A stretch of DNA of 64,000 bases, from assembly GCA_030604885.1 (NCBI GenBank), contig JAUVUZ010000001.1, positions 203,278-267,277 of the forward strand, read 5' to 3'. Origin of the DNA: Alphaproteobacteria bacterium (lineage in GTDB: Bacteria; Pseudomonadota; Alphaproteobacteria; Rhodospirillales; Rhodospirillaceae). The notes beneath the pieces were generated by a model. It was given only the letters and a program-made list of their open reading frames with translations. It had not been told where the DNA came from and ran no database searches. Shown in pieces: positions 36,951 through 45,758 of the stretch; position 1 is the first letter of the stretch, and the number at the start of each line of letters is the position of its first letter. The translations under genes were made by a program, and so were the position numbers.

Positions 36951-37993
36951 CCGGCGGCCTGCCGGTTCCGGCGGGCGGGCGGGCGCCCGTTCTCGTCATC
37001 ACCCCCGCCGAGGCGGAGCGGCTGGTGCGCGCCGCCGCCGGGCGCTACGTGGCGTCCCGGCGGCGGCGGATCGCGCCGTTCGTCGACGCCCATTTCACCC
37101 TCAAGGGGTCGCTGGCGATCCACCGCCACGCCTTCGGCCTCGACCTGCTGCGCGCGCCCTACAACCTCGCGGTGTCGCTGCCCGAGTTCGCCCTGCGCAA
37201 GGGCGGCGGCGCGGCGCTGTGGCTGTCGCGGCAGCTCGGCGCGCGGCCGCCCGGCTGGGCGGAGCGGGCCGGGCGCGCCCGCCTGATCCTCGACACCGAG
37301 GTGGGGCGGCGGGTCAACTTCCTGCTGATGAGCGAATTCCTCGAACTGCCGGTGAAGGACGACGACGGCACCATCCTCTCCGATCACGACGCGCTCGCCC
37401 GGGAAATTCTCGACGACCCGCGCCTGCGCGCCGGTCTGCGCGAGGTGGAAAGCCTGATCGCCGCCCACGCGGACGACCCGCAGTTCCGCGCCGCGGTGGC
37501 CGACGTGCTCGCCCGCGCCGCGGCGGGGCGGGCGGCGATGGCGGAGGTGGCGTTGCAGATGGGCGCCCTCGGCCTCGGCGCCGGGGCGTTCCACGCCTTC
37601 ACCCCCGGCGTGCTGAGCCTCACGCCGATGCTGTCGGGCGTGGTGGCGAAAAGCCTGGCGGTTTCGGCGTTTCCGCTCGGCAGCGGCATCGGCGGGCTGT
37701 GGTACGCGGCGTTTCCGGCGGCGGCGACGCCGTTCGTCACCCTCGCCACCGGCGGCGCGCTGCTGGTGGCGATGGCCTCGCTGGGTGCGTTCGCCGGGGT
37801 GGCGGCGGACCCGTTGCAACGGCGCCTCGGTCTGCACCGGCGCCGCCTGGAGCGGCTGGTGGACGGCATGGCCCGCGACCTCGGCCACGGCGGCCCCGGC
37901 ACGCCGTTGTCGCCGTTGATCGCCGACCACTACCTGCCGCGCGTGCTCGACCTCGTGGACCTCATCAACAGCCTCGCGCGGCTGGCGCGGTAG
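36947..37993 (+). CDS. DUF6635-like uncharacterised protein coupled to clpB
   Basis: This protein of 348 residues starts MTGGLPVPAGGRAPVL. RYVASRRRRIAPFVDAHFTL and HRHAFGLDLLRAPYNLAVSLPEFAL resemble, from memory, the DUF6635 family. Two hydrophobic stretches near residues 200-225 and 260-285 could be membrane segments. The ATG overlaps the clpB stop (ATGA), so it is co-translated with ClpB. No function is known. It converges with the SRPBCC gene with a gap of 4 bases. Confidence 0.65.
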
Positions 37994-37997
37994 GTCG

Positions 37998-38477
37998 TCA
38001 GTCGGCGGCCTCCTGGGATTGCAGCGCGTGCGCCTTGAGGCGGGCGAGGGCGGTCTTCCAGGCGTGGTAGTGGCGGGCCATGGTGGCGCGGACTCCGTCG
38101 TCGGCGGGGGTCGGCCAGTTCTGGTGGGCCACCGCGATCTCGGTGGCGATGCCCAGGTCGCGCAGGCGCAGCGACACCCGCGTGGTGTAGGGCCAGTCGT
38201 CCTCCTTCCAGTCGATGTCGAGAAAGAACGGCGCGCTCACCTCGCGCACCGTGCCGAAGGCGCGCGAGCGGTGGCCTTCCGGGTCGCTCCAGAGTTCCTC
38301 GAACGCGCCGCCGGGGCGCAGTTCGATGTCCACGTGGTCGCCCCACCAGGCGGAGACGTGGCGCCGGTTGGTGAGCAGGGTCCACGCGGTCTTGATGGGA
38401 ACGCGGATGACGTCGGTAATCTTCAGGAGTCCGGCGTCGACGTCGATGGTGACGCTACCGGTTCTGGTGCTGGTCAT
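37998..38477 (-). CDS. SRPBCC/AHSA1-type protein
   Basis: This protein of 159 residues has a START-like helix-grip fold (IRVPIKTAWTLLTNRRHVSAWWG, FGTVREVSAPFFLDIDW, HYHAWKTALARLKAH). Members bind hydrophobic ligands or act as Hsp90-activator-like proteins; the role here is unknown. A good SD (GAGGAGG) precedes the ATG. Confidence 0.85.
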   Translation of the reverse strand: MTSTRTGSVTIDVDAGLLKITDVIRVPIKTAWTLLTNRRHVSAWWGDHVDIELRPGGAFEELWSDPEGHRSRAFGTVREVSAPFFLDIDWKEDDWPYTTRVSLRLRDLGIATEIAVAHQNWPTPADDGVRATMARHYHAWKTALARLKAHALQSQEAAD

Positions 38478-38573
38478 GGGGGTCCTCCTCTCTGTTGGGA
38501 GTACGCATGTCCTTCGATAATTTTACTGCCGACGGAAGGTTTCCCCAAGCCCGAAGCGAGGCGGCGGATACGA

Positions 38574-38602
38574 AAACGGCCCCCGGAACGCGGGGGCCGT
38601 TT
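38574..38602 (-). terminator. Rho-independent terminator after the M23 endopeptidase gene
   Basis: Twelve-base arms AAACGGCCCCCG/CGGGGGCCGTTT with a 5-base loop end in TTTT on the minus strand, 20 bases past the stop of the M23 peptidase gene. Confidence 0.75.
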
Positions 38603-38622
38603 CGCTGTGCCGCGCGGGCGGG

Positions 38623-40074
38623 TCAGCGGCGCTTGGGTGCGTCCGCCGGGGTGGCCGCCGCGGTTTCGGCGGGGTTGCCGCCGAGGCCCGCGAAGGTGCG
38701 GTCCATGGCCGCGCGGCGGGTCTGGAACTGGCGCAGCTCGCCGCCCGCGAGGGCGCGGCCCGAGGGCATCTTGATGTTGAGCGGGTTGACCTGGTCGCCG
38801 TTGAGCAGGACTTCGTAATGCAGGTGCGGCCCGGTGGAGCGGCCGGTGTTGCCCGAATAGGCGACCACCTGCCCCTGGCGCACCCGCACGCCCGCCTTGA
38901 TCCCCTTGGCGTAGCCCGAGAGATGGCCGAACGCGGTGGAATAGGTGTTGGTGTGGCGGATGCGCATATAGTTGCCGTAGGCGCCCCAGGCTTCCGCCTT
39001 TTCCACCACGCCGTCGCCCGCGGCGTAGACCGGGGTGCCGATCGGCGCGCCGAAATCGACGCCCTTGTGCATTTTCGAGAAGCCGAGCACCGGGTGGTTG
39101 CGCATGCCGAAGCCGGAGGTGATGCGCGCGCCGTCCACCGGGGTCTTGAGCAGCGCCTTGCGCACGCTCTGGCCCTTGTCGTTGTAGTAGTCCACCAGCC
39201 CGGTGCCGTCCTCGAAGCGGTAGAGGACGAGCTTCTGCCCCGAGAGGGTGAGGGAGGCGTAGTCGATCTCGCCGTCGCCCACCTTGGTGCCGTCGGGCAG
39301 GGTGCGGCGGTCCACCATCACCTCGAAGCGGTCGCCCTTCTGGATGTCGCGCTGGAAGTCCACGTCGTAGGAGAACAGCTGGATCAGCTGCGTCAGCACG
39401 GTGGGGGAGAGGCCGGCGCGCTCGCCCGAGGCGAACAGCGAGCTTTCGATGGTGCCCGAGTAGGCGGTGGTCTCGACGGTGATCGGGTCGTGTTCCTCGC
39501 CCGCCGAGAACTTGCCGCTGTCCTGGCGCTCGGCGAAGCTGCGGCGGCCGGGTTCGGCCTCGATCTGCAGGCGCGCGAGGGTGAGGGTGCCGTCGGTCTC
39601 GACCACGTCGAGGGTGACGCCCTGGCCGGGGGTGAGGCGGCGCGGGTCGAACACCGCCTTGAGCGCGGTGATCGCGTCCTGCGCGTCCTGGCGGGAAATC
39701 TCGTTGCGGTCGAGAATCTGGCCGAGGGTGTCGCCCGGCATCACCTGCACCGCGATCTCGCGGGTGGAGGGATCGGCGGGTTCGCTCACCGCCTCGCGCG
39801 CGTCGGGATCGCGGCGCGGACGGCCCGGGTCGGGCAGATATTCGTTGCCACCGTAGAGGTAGCCGCGCGGCGTGATCGCTTCCGGTTCGTCGAGGGCGGG
39901 CGGGGTGAGGAGGCTCGGCATGTCGGTGCGGCCGAAGCCCGCGTCCGAGGTGCCCGAGCCGAGCACCGCGGCGAGAGTCAGCGCCGAAACGCCGACGACG
40001 AGACCGAGAGCCAGAAGCTTCCGGGGTTCGATGCGCGACGGGGTCTCGCCGGCGCTCTGCAGATCGTCTTGCAT
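38623..40074 (-). CDS. M23 murein endopeptidase
   Basis: This protein of 483 residues has one N-terminal membrane anchor (about residue 20-40), a LysM/OapA-like segment (AVQVMPGDTLGQILDRNEIS), and a C-terminal M23 LytM domain with MHKGVDFGAP (His-x3-Asp) and HLHYE. All zinc ligands are present, so it is an active cell-wall endopeptidase, probably of the MepM type. ATG 40074 gives a cytoplasmic start just before the anchor. Confidence 0.92.
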   Translation of the reverse strand: MQDDLQSAGETPSRIEPRKLLALGLVVGVSALTLAAVLGSGTSDAGFGRTDMPSLLTPPALDEPEAITPRGYLYGGNEYLPDPGRPRRDPDAREAVSEPADPSTREIAVQVMPGDTLGQILDRNEISRQDAQDAITALKAVFDPRRLTPGQGVTLDVVETDGTLTLARLQIEAEPGRRSFAERQDSGKFSAGEEHDPITVETTAYSGTIESSLFASGERAGLSPTVLTQLIQLFSYDVDFQRDIQKGDRFEVMVDRRTLPDGTKVGDGEIDYASLTLSGQKLVLYRFEDGTGLVDYYNDKGQSVRKALLKTPVDGARITSGFGMRNHPVLGFSKMHKGVDFGAPIGTPVYAAGDGVVEKAEAWGAYGNYMRIRHTNTYSTAFGHLSGYAKGIKAGVRVRQGQVVAYSGNTGRSTGPHLHYEVLLNGDQVNPLNIKMPSGRALAGGELRQFQTRRAAMDRTFAGLGGNPAETAAATPADAPKRR

Positions 40075-40266
40075 AGGTCCCCTCGATACCACGGTCCGGC
40101 CCCCGCCGGATACCTGCTCCCCGGAGCCGGTCGGATCGCGACCGGGAGCACTGCAACGCACGCCCTGGGGTGGAGTTGGGTTACAATGGCTTGTTGGGCG
40201 GTTGAAGTCAAGAAACGATACGCCCTTTCGAATCAAGGGCATGAGACATTTCTGAAAATGCCGCAC

Positions 40267-40286
40267 CCCACCCCTAGGGGGTGGGA
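40267..40286 (-). terminator. Possible terminator after the SDR gene
   Basis: On the minus strand CCCACCCCC-ta-GGGGTGGGG (one unequal base) is followed 5 bases on by ATTTT. It lies 48 bases past the stop of the SDR gene. Confidence 0.4.
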
Positions 40287-40334
40287 TGCAATTTCCGGGT
40301 GCGGCGGGCCGCCCCGCAACCCGCGTTGGTTCGG

Positions 40335-41123
40335 TCAGATCGACGCGATCAGGCCGCCGTCGACGCGGATCATCGAGCCGGTCACGTAGCCCGCCGGAAC
40401 CCCGGCGAGGAAGGCGCATACGGCGGCGAATTCCTCAACCTTTCCATAGCGTTTCATCGGGATCGCGGCGGCGGACTTGGCGCTCGCCTCGGCTACCGTG
40501 GTGCCGGTGCGGGCGGCGGCGGCCTGGTCCAGCTCGGCGACGCGCTCGGTGCCGATGCGGCCGGGCAGCACGACGTTGACGGTGACGCCGTCGGCCGCCA
40601 CCTCGCCCGCCAGGGTTTTGGAGAACGCCACCAGCGACGCCCGCAGGGTGTTGGACATCGCGAGGGTGGGGATCGGCTGCACCACTCCCGACGAGGTGAT
40701 GGTGATGATCCGCCCCCACTTCTTTTCGCGCATCTGCGGCACCAGGCCGTCGATCACGCGGATGAGGTTGAGCACCATGCTCTCGAAATGCTTGAGCCAG
40801 GTTTCGGGCGCGACGCCGAGGGCGCCCGAGGGCGGCGGGCCGCCGACGTTGCCGAGCAGGATGTCGACGCCGCCCATGGCCTTCACCGTGTCGACCATCG
40901 CCACCACCGACGCGGCGTCGGAGAGGTCGAGGCCCACCACCGTCGCCTTGACGCCGTGCTGGGACTCGATCTGCGCCGCCGCGTCGCGCAGCTTCTCGGC
41001 GCTGCGGGCGGCGAGGATCAGATCGCAGCCTTCGGCCGCCAGGGCCTGGGCGATTCCGCGGCCGAGACCGCGCGAGGCGCCCATCACCAATGCGCGTTTG
41101 CCTTTCAGACCCAATTCCATCAT
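40335..41123 (-). CDS. SDR-fold oxidoreductase with altered active site
   Basis: This protein of 262 residues has the SDR cofactor motif MGASRGLGRGIA and a late VTGSMIRVDGGL, both typical of 3-oxoacyl reductase-like proteins. The N-x-x-G-like region reads LGNVGGPPPSG. The usual Tyr-x3-Lys is replaced: SNTLRAS stands where YxxxK is expected (Tyr to Ser, Lys to Arg). The catalytic Ser region (TITSSGVVQ) is intact. It belongs to a known divergent SDR subgroup; activity is uncertain. Divergent from upp. Confidence 0.85.
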   Translation of the reverse strand: MMELGLKGKRALVMGASRGLGRGIAQALAAEGCDLILAARSAEKLRDAAAQIESQHGVKATVVGLDLSDAASVVAMVDTVKAMGGVDILLGNVGGPPPSGALGVAPETWLKHFESMVLNLIRVIDGLVPQMREKKWGRIITITSSGVVQPIPTLAMSNTLRASLVAFSKTLAGEVAADGVTVNVVLPGRIGTERVAELDQAAAARTGTTVAEASAKSAAAIPMKRYGKVEEFAAVCAFLAGVPAGYVTGSMIRVDGGLIASI

Positions 41124-41196
41124 TTTGCTCCTCGCCCGGGGCCGCCGAGAGCGGCGGCTTCGCCTGAAACCATAAGCAAGATAAAGGCATCTTCCG

Positions 41197-41838
41197 ATGG
41201 CCGAAACCCCGTCCGTGATCGTAGTGGATCACCCGCTGGTGCGCCACAAGCTCACCCGCCTGCGCGACCGCGCCACGCCGACCTCCGAATTCCGCGTTCT
41301 CATGCGCGAAGTGGGCGCGTTGCTGGCGATCGAGGCGACGCGCCATCTGCCGCTCGTCGAAACCGTGGTGGAAACCCCGCTCGCGCCGACCGCCGGGTGG
41401 CGGCTCGAACCCGCCCCGGCGGTGATCCCGATCCTGCGCGCCGGTCTCGGCCTCGCCGACGGATTGCTCGACCTGCTGCCGGAGGCGGACGTCGGTCACC
41501 TCGGCATGTATCGCGACGAGGAAACGGTGCGTCCGGTGCCGTATCTCGAGCGCCTGCCCGAGGGCCTGGGCGCCCGCGGCGTGGTGGTGGTGGACCCGAT
41601 GCTCGCCACCGGCCATTCGGCCGCCTACGCCCTCGACCTGCTGTTCGCCCGCGGCGCGCGGCCGGAGGCGACGGTGCTGATGGCGCTGGTGGCGGCGCCG
41701 GAAGGGGTGGCCGAGATCAACCGCCTGTTCCCGGCGGTGCGGATCGTCACCGCCGCCCTCGACGAGCGCCTCAACGAGAAGTCGTATATCGTGCCGGGCC
41801 TCGGCGATGCGGGCGACCGTTTGTACGGCACTTTGTGA
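41197..41838 (+). CDS. upp: Uracil phosphoribosyltransferase
   Basis: This pyrimidine salvage enzyme of 213 residues has VIVVDHPLVRHKLTRLRD at the start, IPILRAGLGLADG, the PRPP loop VVVVDPMLATGHSA, and the uracil-binding end YIVPGLGDAGDRLYGT. All UPRTase motifs are intact. Confidence 0.97.
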   Translation: MAETPSVIVVDHPLVRHKLTRLRDRATPTSEFRVLMREVGALLAIEATRHLPLVETVVETPLAPTAGWRLEPAPAVIPILRAGLGLADGLLDLLPEADVGHLGMYRDEETVRPVPYLERLPEGLGARGVVVVDPMLATGHSAAYALDLLFARGARPEATVLMALVAAPEGVAEINRLFPAVRIVTAALDERLNEKSYIVPGLGDAGDRLYGTL

Positions 41839-41899
41839 CGCCGGTTGACAACCGCCGGTCGCAGGCCCCACATTCGAGAGTGAAACACGGGAGAGGCGT

Positions 41900-41928
41900 G
41901 CGTCGCGGAGAGGGGCCATCCGCGACGC
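41900..41928 (+). terminator. Possible terminator after upp
   Basis: Ten-base arms GCGTCGCGGA/TCCGCGACGC with a 9-base loop are followed by GTTTCG, 61 bases past the upp stop. Confidence 0.45.
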
Positions 41929-42112
41929 GTTTCGCCGCAGGCGAAGCTCTCCCCCGGCCACGGACCCCAGGGGCAGGAAGGCTTTGAGCGCCGCGCAACG
42001 CGTGACATCGACGACGTTCGGACCCGCCGCGACCGCGAGAACCGCGAGCGCGGGGCGCAACGTCGCGTCGGTGAGCTTTCCGCGCGTCGCCGAGGCGGGC
42101 GGCTCCAACGCC

Positions 42113-42400
42113 ATGGGGCCGCAGGAGCAGTGGGTCCGCTACGACGACGGCTACACCCCCCGGGAGCGCCGCGAGTCGGAGCAGGAGCGCCGCCAGCGCG
42201 CGTCCCGCCCGGATTTCTTCCACTATGCCGACGTCGCCTACCTCGACGAAGCGTTCGCCGCCGAGTTGATGACCTGGAACGCCGAGCCGATCCTCTTGCC
42301 CGACGCCTTCGCCGCCGGGGTGCGGCGCTACGAGCTGAACCTGCGCGTGCTGGCGGGCCTCGGCCACGTCGGCGGCGGCAGTTACGACCGGCTGCACTGA
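42113..42400 (+). CDS. Hypothetical protein upstream of a Panacea gene
   Basis: This protein of 95 residues (from ATG 42113) has an Arg/Glu-rich N-terminal half (YTPRERRESEQERRQRASR) and an aromatic, acidic second half (DFFHYADVAYLDEAFAAEL). No family is recognised. A TTG at 41984 would give 138 residues. The next gene starts 8 bases downstream, so the pair is likely co-transcribed. It could be the partner of the Panacea protein. Confidence 0.5.
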   Translation: MGPQEQWVRYDDGYTPRERRESEQERRQRASRPDFFHYADVAYLDEAFAAELMTWNAEPILLPDAFAAGVRRYELNLRVLAGLGHVGGGSYDRLH

Positions 42401-42408
42401 GTTCCCCC

Positions 42409-42969
42409 ATGTCCGTCTCCGCCGTTCCTTCCACCTTCGACGTCGTCGTCTGGTTCACCGACCGCGCGCTCAACGACGGCGAATACCTCCAGCCCACCAA
42501 GCTGCATCGGCTGATGTATCTGGCGCAGGGGTATTTCGCGGTGGCGTTCCGGGGGCAGAAGTTGATGCCCGCCACCTTCGTCGCCGAGGGGGGCGGGCCG
42601 GTGGAGCCGGACGTCTGGCGGGTCTACGCCTCGGGGCGGCCGTATATCGAATCGGTGCCGCCGCCCGAGCGGGTCGAGCAGTTCCTCGACAGCATCTGGC
42701 GGCGCTTCGGCAGCCACTCCGCCGATTACCTCGGCAACCTGATCCTCGGCCACCCGCCGTTCCAGGCGGCCCTCGCCGAGGGGCAGCGCAGCGAAATCGC
42801 CATGGCCGAGGTGGCGGCGTTCCTCGCCAAGCCGCCCGCCGCCCGTGGCCGCGCCCCTGGTCAGCCGGGGGTCGAGGACGTGCTGCGGCCGCGCACCGCG
42901 GTGAGCGCCACCGGCAAGGCGGTGAGCGTGCGCCGCTGGACCCCGGGACGCCCGAAAGGGGACTCCTGA
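42409..42969 (+). CDS. Panacea (DUF4065/SocA-like) domain protein
   Basis: This protein of 186 residues has the Panacea signature in its first 70 residues: FTDRALNDGEYLQPTKLHRLMYLAQGYF and GGGPVEPDVWRVYA. Panacea domains are antitoxin or protease-adaptor domains that neutralise varied toxins. The C-terminal 50 residues are a basic, Pro/Gly-rich tail. Whether this is an antitoxin or a stand-alone adaptor cannot be said from sequence. Confidence 0.78.
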   Translation: MSVSAVPSTFDVVVWFTDRALNDGEYLQPTKLHRLMYLAQGYFAVAFRGQKLMPATFVAEGGGPVEPDVWRVYASGRPYIESVPPPERVEQFLDSIWRRFGSHSADYLGNLILGHPPFQAALAEGQRSEIAMAEVAAFLAKPPAARGRAPGQPGVEDVLRPRTAVSATGKAVSVRRWTPGRPKGDS

Positions 42970-42987
42970 ACCCCTCCGCCCCGCTCC

Positions 42988-43017
42988 CCGCAAGGCGTGC
43001 GGGCGTCGGCGTTTTTT
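42988..43017 (+). terminator. Possible terminator after the Panacea gene
   Basis: A short hairpin CCGCA/TGCGG is followed by a GC-rich stretch and TTTTTT (43012-43017), 18 bases past the stop at 42969. Confidence 0.35.
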
Positions 43018-43151
43018 CCCGAAACGTCTTTCCCCCCCAAAGGGCTTCGTGCATACTGTGACGTCGCTCCGTGAGGGCGCGTGTGCTTGGGGTAGCCCGG
43101 GGTGCCGAGGGGGTCTCGCATTCCAGGACAAGGGCAAAAAACGTCAGCGGT

Positions 43152-44594
43152 ATGAGAAGAATCCTGCCATCGATTGTCGCCCTTTTCGTCGGTGGGGCGG
43201 TGCTTTGCGATCCGGCCGCGGCGTTCGCGGCGGCGGGGGCGCCGCATATCGACGGCCGCACCCTGGGGCTTTGGTGGGCGGCGCCGTTCGCGGCGATGCT
43301 GCTGTCGATCGCCCTGCTGCCGCTGCTGATGCCCCACTTCTGGCACCGCCATTTCGGCAAGGTGGCGGCGTTCTGGGCGCTCTGCTTCCTGATCCCCGCC
43401 TATGTGGAATTCGGCCCCTCGACGGTGCTTTACGAGGTGCTGCACACCGTGCTCCTCGAATACGTGCCGTTCGTGATCCTGCTGTTCTCGCTGTTCACCG
43501 TGGCGGGCGGCGTGCGCCTCACCGGGGCGCTCCACGGCACGCCGCTGCTCAACACCGCGCTGCTGGGCGCCGGCACCTTCCTCGCCAGTTGGATGGGCAC
43601 CACCGGCGCGGCGATGCTGCTGATCCGCCCGCTGATCCGCGCCAACGAGCACCGGGTACACAAGGTCCACACCATCGTCTTCTTCATCTTTCTGGTGGCC
43701 AACATCGGCGGCTCGCTGTCGCCGCTGGGCGATCCGCCCCTGTTCCTCGGCTTCCTGAAAGGCGTGTCGTTCTTCTGGACCACCCAGCACCTGCTGCTGC
43801 CGATGCTGCTGCTCTCGGGGGCGCTGCTGGCGATCTACTTCGGCATCGACACCTGGTTCTATCGCCGTGGCGGCCACGACACCGTGCCCGCCGCCGTCTC
43901 CCTGGCCGAGGATCCGCTGGGGGTCGAGGGCAAGATCAACATCCTGCTGCTGGGCGGCGTCGTCGGCGCGGTGCTGATGAGCGGCCTGTGGCCCCACGAA
44001 TACCGCTTCGCGCTCGACGTCTACCACGTGCCGCTGGAGATCCAGAACGTCGCACGCGACGGCCTGCTGCTCCTGATCGCCTACCTCTCGTGGAAGCTCA
44101 CCAGCCGCGAAAGCCGCACCGCCAACGCCTTCAACTGGTTCCCGATCATCGAGGTGGGGAAGCTGTTCTTCGGCATCTTCATGACCATCATCCCCGCCAT
44201 CGCGATCTTGAAGGCGGGGGCCGACGGCGCGCTGGCGCCGGTGGTCCACGCGGTGACCGACGAGGCGGGCGAGCCGATCAACGCGATGTACTTCCTCCTC
44301 ACCGGCATCCTCTCGTCGTTCCTCGACAACGCGCCCACCTATCTGGTGTTCTTCAACACCGCGGGCGGCGACGCCCACGTGCTGATGGGCGAGGTGGCGA
44401 CGCTGATGGCGATCTCCTGCGGCGCGGTGTTCATGGGCGCCAACACCTACGTCGGCAACGCCCCCAACTTCATGGTCAAGTCGATCGCCGAGGAGCGGGG
44501 CGTGAAGATGCCGAGCTTCTTCGGCTACATGGTGTGGTCGTTCGGCATCCTCGGGCCGCTCTACGCGGTGCTGATCTGGCTGTTCTTCATCTGA
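43152..44594 (+). CDS. NhaD/ArsB-superfamily sodium:proton antiporter
   Basis: This protein of 480 residues has about 11-12 hydrophobic segments and an N-terminal signal-like segment. Ion-transporter signatures include LASWMGTTGAAML, SLSPLGDPPLFLGFL and LSSFLDNAPTYLVFF, which are paired re-entrant loops of the NhaD-type (citrate/arsenite superfamily) antiporters. It probably exports Na+ in exchange for H+. ATG 43152 was chosen over a GTG-type start upstream. It ends at a bidirectional terminator. Confidence 0.85.
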   Translation: MRRILPSIVALFVGGAVLCDPAAAFAAAGAPHIDGRTLGLWWAAPFAAMLLSIALLPLLMPHFWHRHFGKVAAFWALCFLIPAYVEFGPSTVLYEVLHTVLLEYVPFVILLFSLFTVAGGVRLTGALHGTPLLNTALLGAGTFLASWMGTTGAAMLLIRPLIRANEHRVHKVHTIVFFIFLVANIGGSLSPLGDPPLFLGFLKGVSFFWTTQHLLLPMLLLSGALLAIYFGIDTWFYRRGGHDTVPAAVSLAEDPLGVEGKINILLLGGVVGAVLMSGLWPHEYRFALDVYHVPLEIQNVARDGLLLLIAYLSWKLTSRESRTANAFNWFPIIEVGKLFFGIFMTIIPAIAILKAGADGALAPVVHAVTDEAGEPINAMYFLLTGILSSFLDNAPTYLVFFNTAGGDAHVLMGEVATLMAISCGAVFMGANTYVGNAPNFMVKSIAEERGVKMPSFFGYMVWSFGILGPLYAVLIWLFFI

Positions 44595-44606
44595 GCGTCG
44601 GAGGAC

Positions 44607-44656
44607 GCCTCCCAAAGCGAAAGCCGCCGTCGCCGGGGGCTTTCGCTTTGGGAGGC
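44607..44656. terminator. Bidirectional terminator between the antiporter and usp genes
   Basis: Perfect 19-base arms GCCTCCCAAAGCGAAAGCC/GGCTTTCGCTTTGGGAGGC enclose a 12-base loop. It sits between two convergent genes that stop at 44594 and 44664. No long T-run is present on either strand. Confidence 0.7.
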
Positions 44657-44663
44657 GCTGCCC

Positions 44664-45491
44664 TCAGTGGGCCATGAAGATCGGGATGTTGGCGCTGGTG
44701 AGCAGGCGGCGGGTGCCGCCGCCCAGCACCAGTTCGCGCAGGCGCGAGTTGCCCGAGCCGCCCATCACGATCAGGTCGGCGCGGGATTCGCGGGCGTATT
44801 CCAGCACCCGGCCCTCGGCCGCCCGGGCGCCGTGCTGGGGCGCGCGCACCGCCGGTTCGATGTCGTGCAGGCGCAGGGTGTTGGCGATCTTCTCGAGGGA
44901 GCGCGCGGCCTCCTGCCCGCCCTCGCGGGAGACCAGGGTCACCGCCTCGGCCTGTTGCAGGAAGGGGATGGCGGCGCGCACCGCGCGCGAGCACTCCACG
45001 GTTTCCTTCCACGCCACCAAAACGCGGCGGCCCAGCACCATGCGGCGCTGGCCGTGGGGCAGCACGATCACCGGGCACGACCCCACCATCGCGAGCTGGT
45101 CGGGCAGCTCGGCGAACAGCATTTCCTCGAGGTTCTGCGGGTCGCTCTGCGAGACGATCGCGAGGTCGTGATAATGGGACAGCTGGCTCAGCACCTTGAG
45201 GTGCTCGCCCTCCACCATCGTCCACTCGTAGCGCACGTCGTGAAGCTTGCACCACTGCCGGAACTCGTTCTCGACGGTCTTCGACTTCTCGGCGGAGATG
45301 TCCTCCACCTGGCTGGTGAAGCCCACGGAAACGGTGCGGCCCTCGGCGCCCGCGTAGGTGCGCATCGGGTTGGTGATGAAGACGACGCTCAGGAGGGCGT
45401 TGTGGCGGCAGGCCAGGTTGTAGGCAACGCGCAGGCGAGTCATGTATTCCTCGTCATTGGCAAGATGGACGAGGATGGATCTGATGCTCAT
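44664..45491 (-). CDS. Tandem universal stress protein
   Basis: This protein of 275 residues has two Usp domains (about 1-145 and 150-275). The first lacks a clear ATP loop; the second has VMGGSGNSRLRELVLGGGTRRLL, close to the G-2x-G-9x-G(S/T) ATP site. Tandem UspE-like proteins support survival under stress; the specific signal is not evident. Confidence 0.88.
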   Translation of the reverse strand: MSIRSILVHLANDEEYMTRLRVAYNLACRHNALLSVVFITNPMRTYAGAEGRTVSVGFTSQVEDISAEKSKTVENEFRQWCKLHDVRYEWTMVEGEHLKVLSQLSHYHDLAIVSQSDPQNLEEMLFAELPDQLAMVGSCPVIVLPHGQRRMVLGRRVLVAWKETVECSRAVRAAIPFLQQAEAVTLVSREGGQEAARSLEKIANTLRLHDIEPAVRAPQHGARAAEGRVLEYARESRADLIVMGGSGNSRLRELVLGGGTRRLLTSANIPIFMAH

Positions 45492-45758
45492 ACCGAGGCG
45501 TTCCCTGCGTTGGGCCTCCTCCCGGTCGATCTCCGGGCGGCGGAGACGCTAATCGGGCGGAGCGGGGGAGTCAATCGTCGGTCCCTGCATGGGTGGGGTG
45601 CGCGGCGGGAGGTCCGGCGATGCTGCCCGCGCCCCTCTCCGCAGCCCCTCGAAGAACCGATAAGGCCCCGATCCAAAGGTATCTTTTGGCGGGTTTCGTT
45701 GCAACAGCGGCGTGGAGAAAAATGCGCCCCGCCGGGCGGCGGGGCGGCATGCCGGGCG
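45492..45758. other. Intergenic region between usp and thiY-like genes
   Basis: A terminator of the thiY-like gene fills the right end (45726-45745). The rest must hold the usp promoter on the minus strand, but I see no clear -35/-10 pair. No gene is supported. Confidence 0.4.
45726..45745 (-). terminator. Rho-independent terminator of the thiZXY operon
   Basis: GCCCCGCC/GGCGGGGC arms are followed on the minus strand by GCATTTTT. It lies 14 bases past the stop of the thiY-like gene. Confidence 0.75.
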
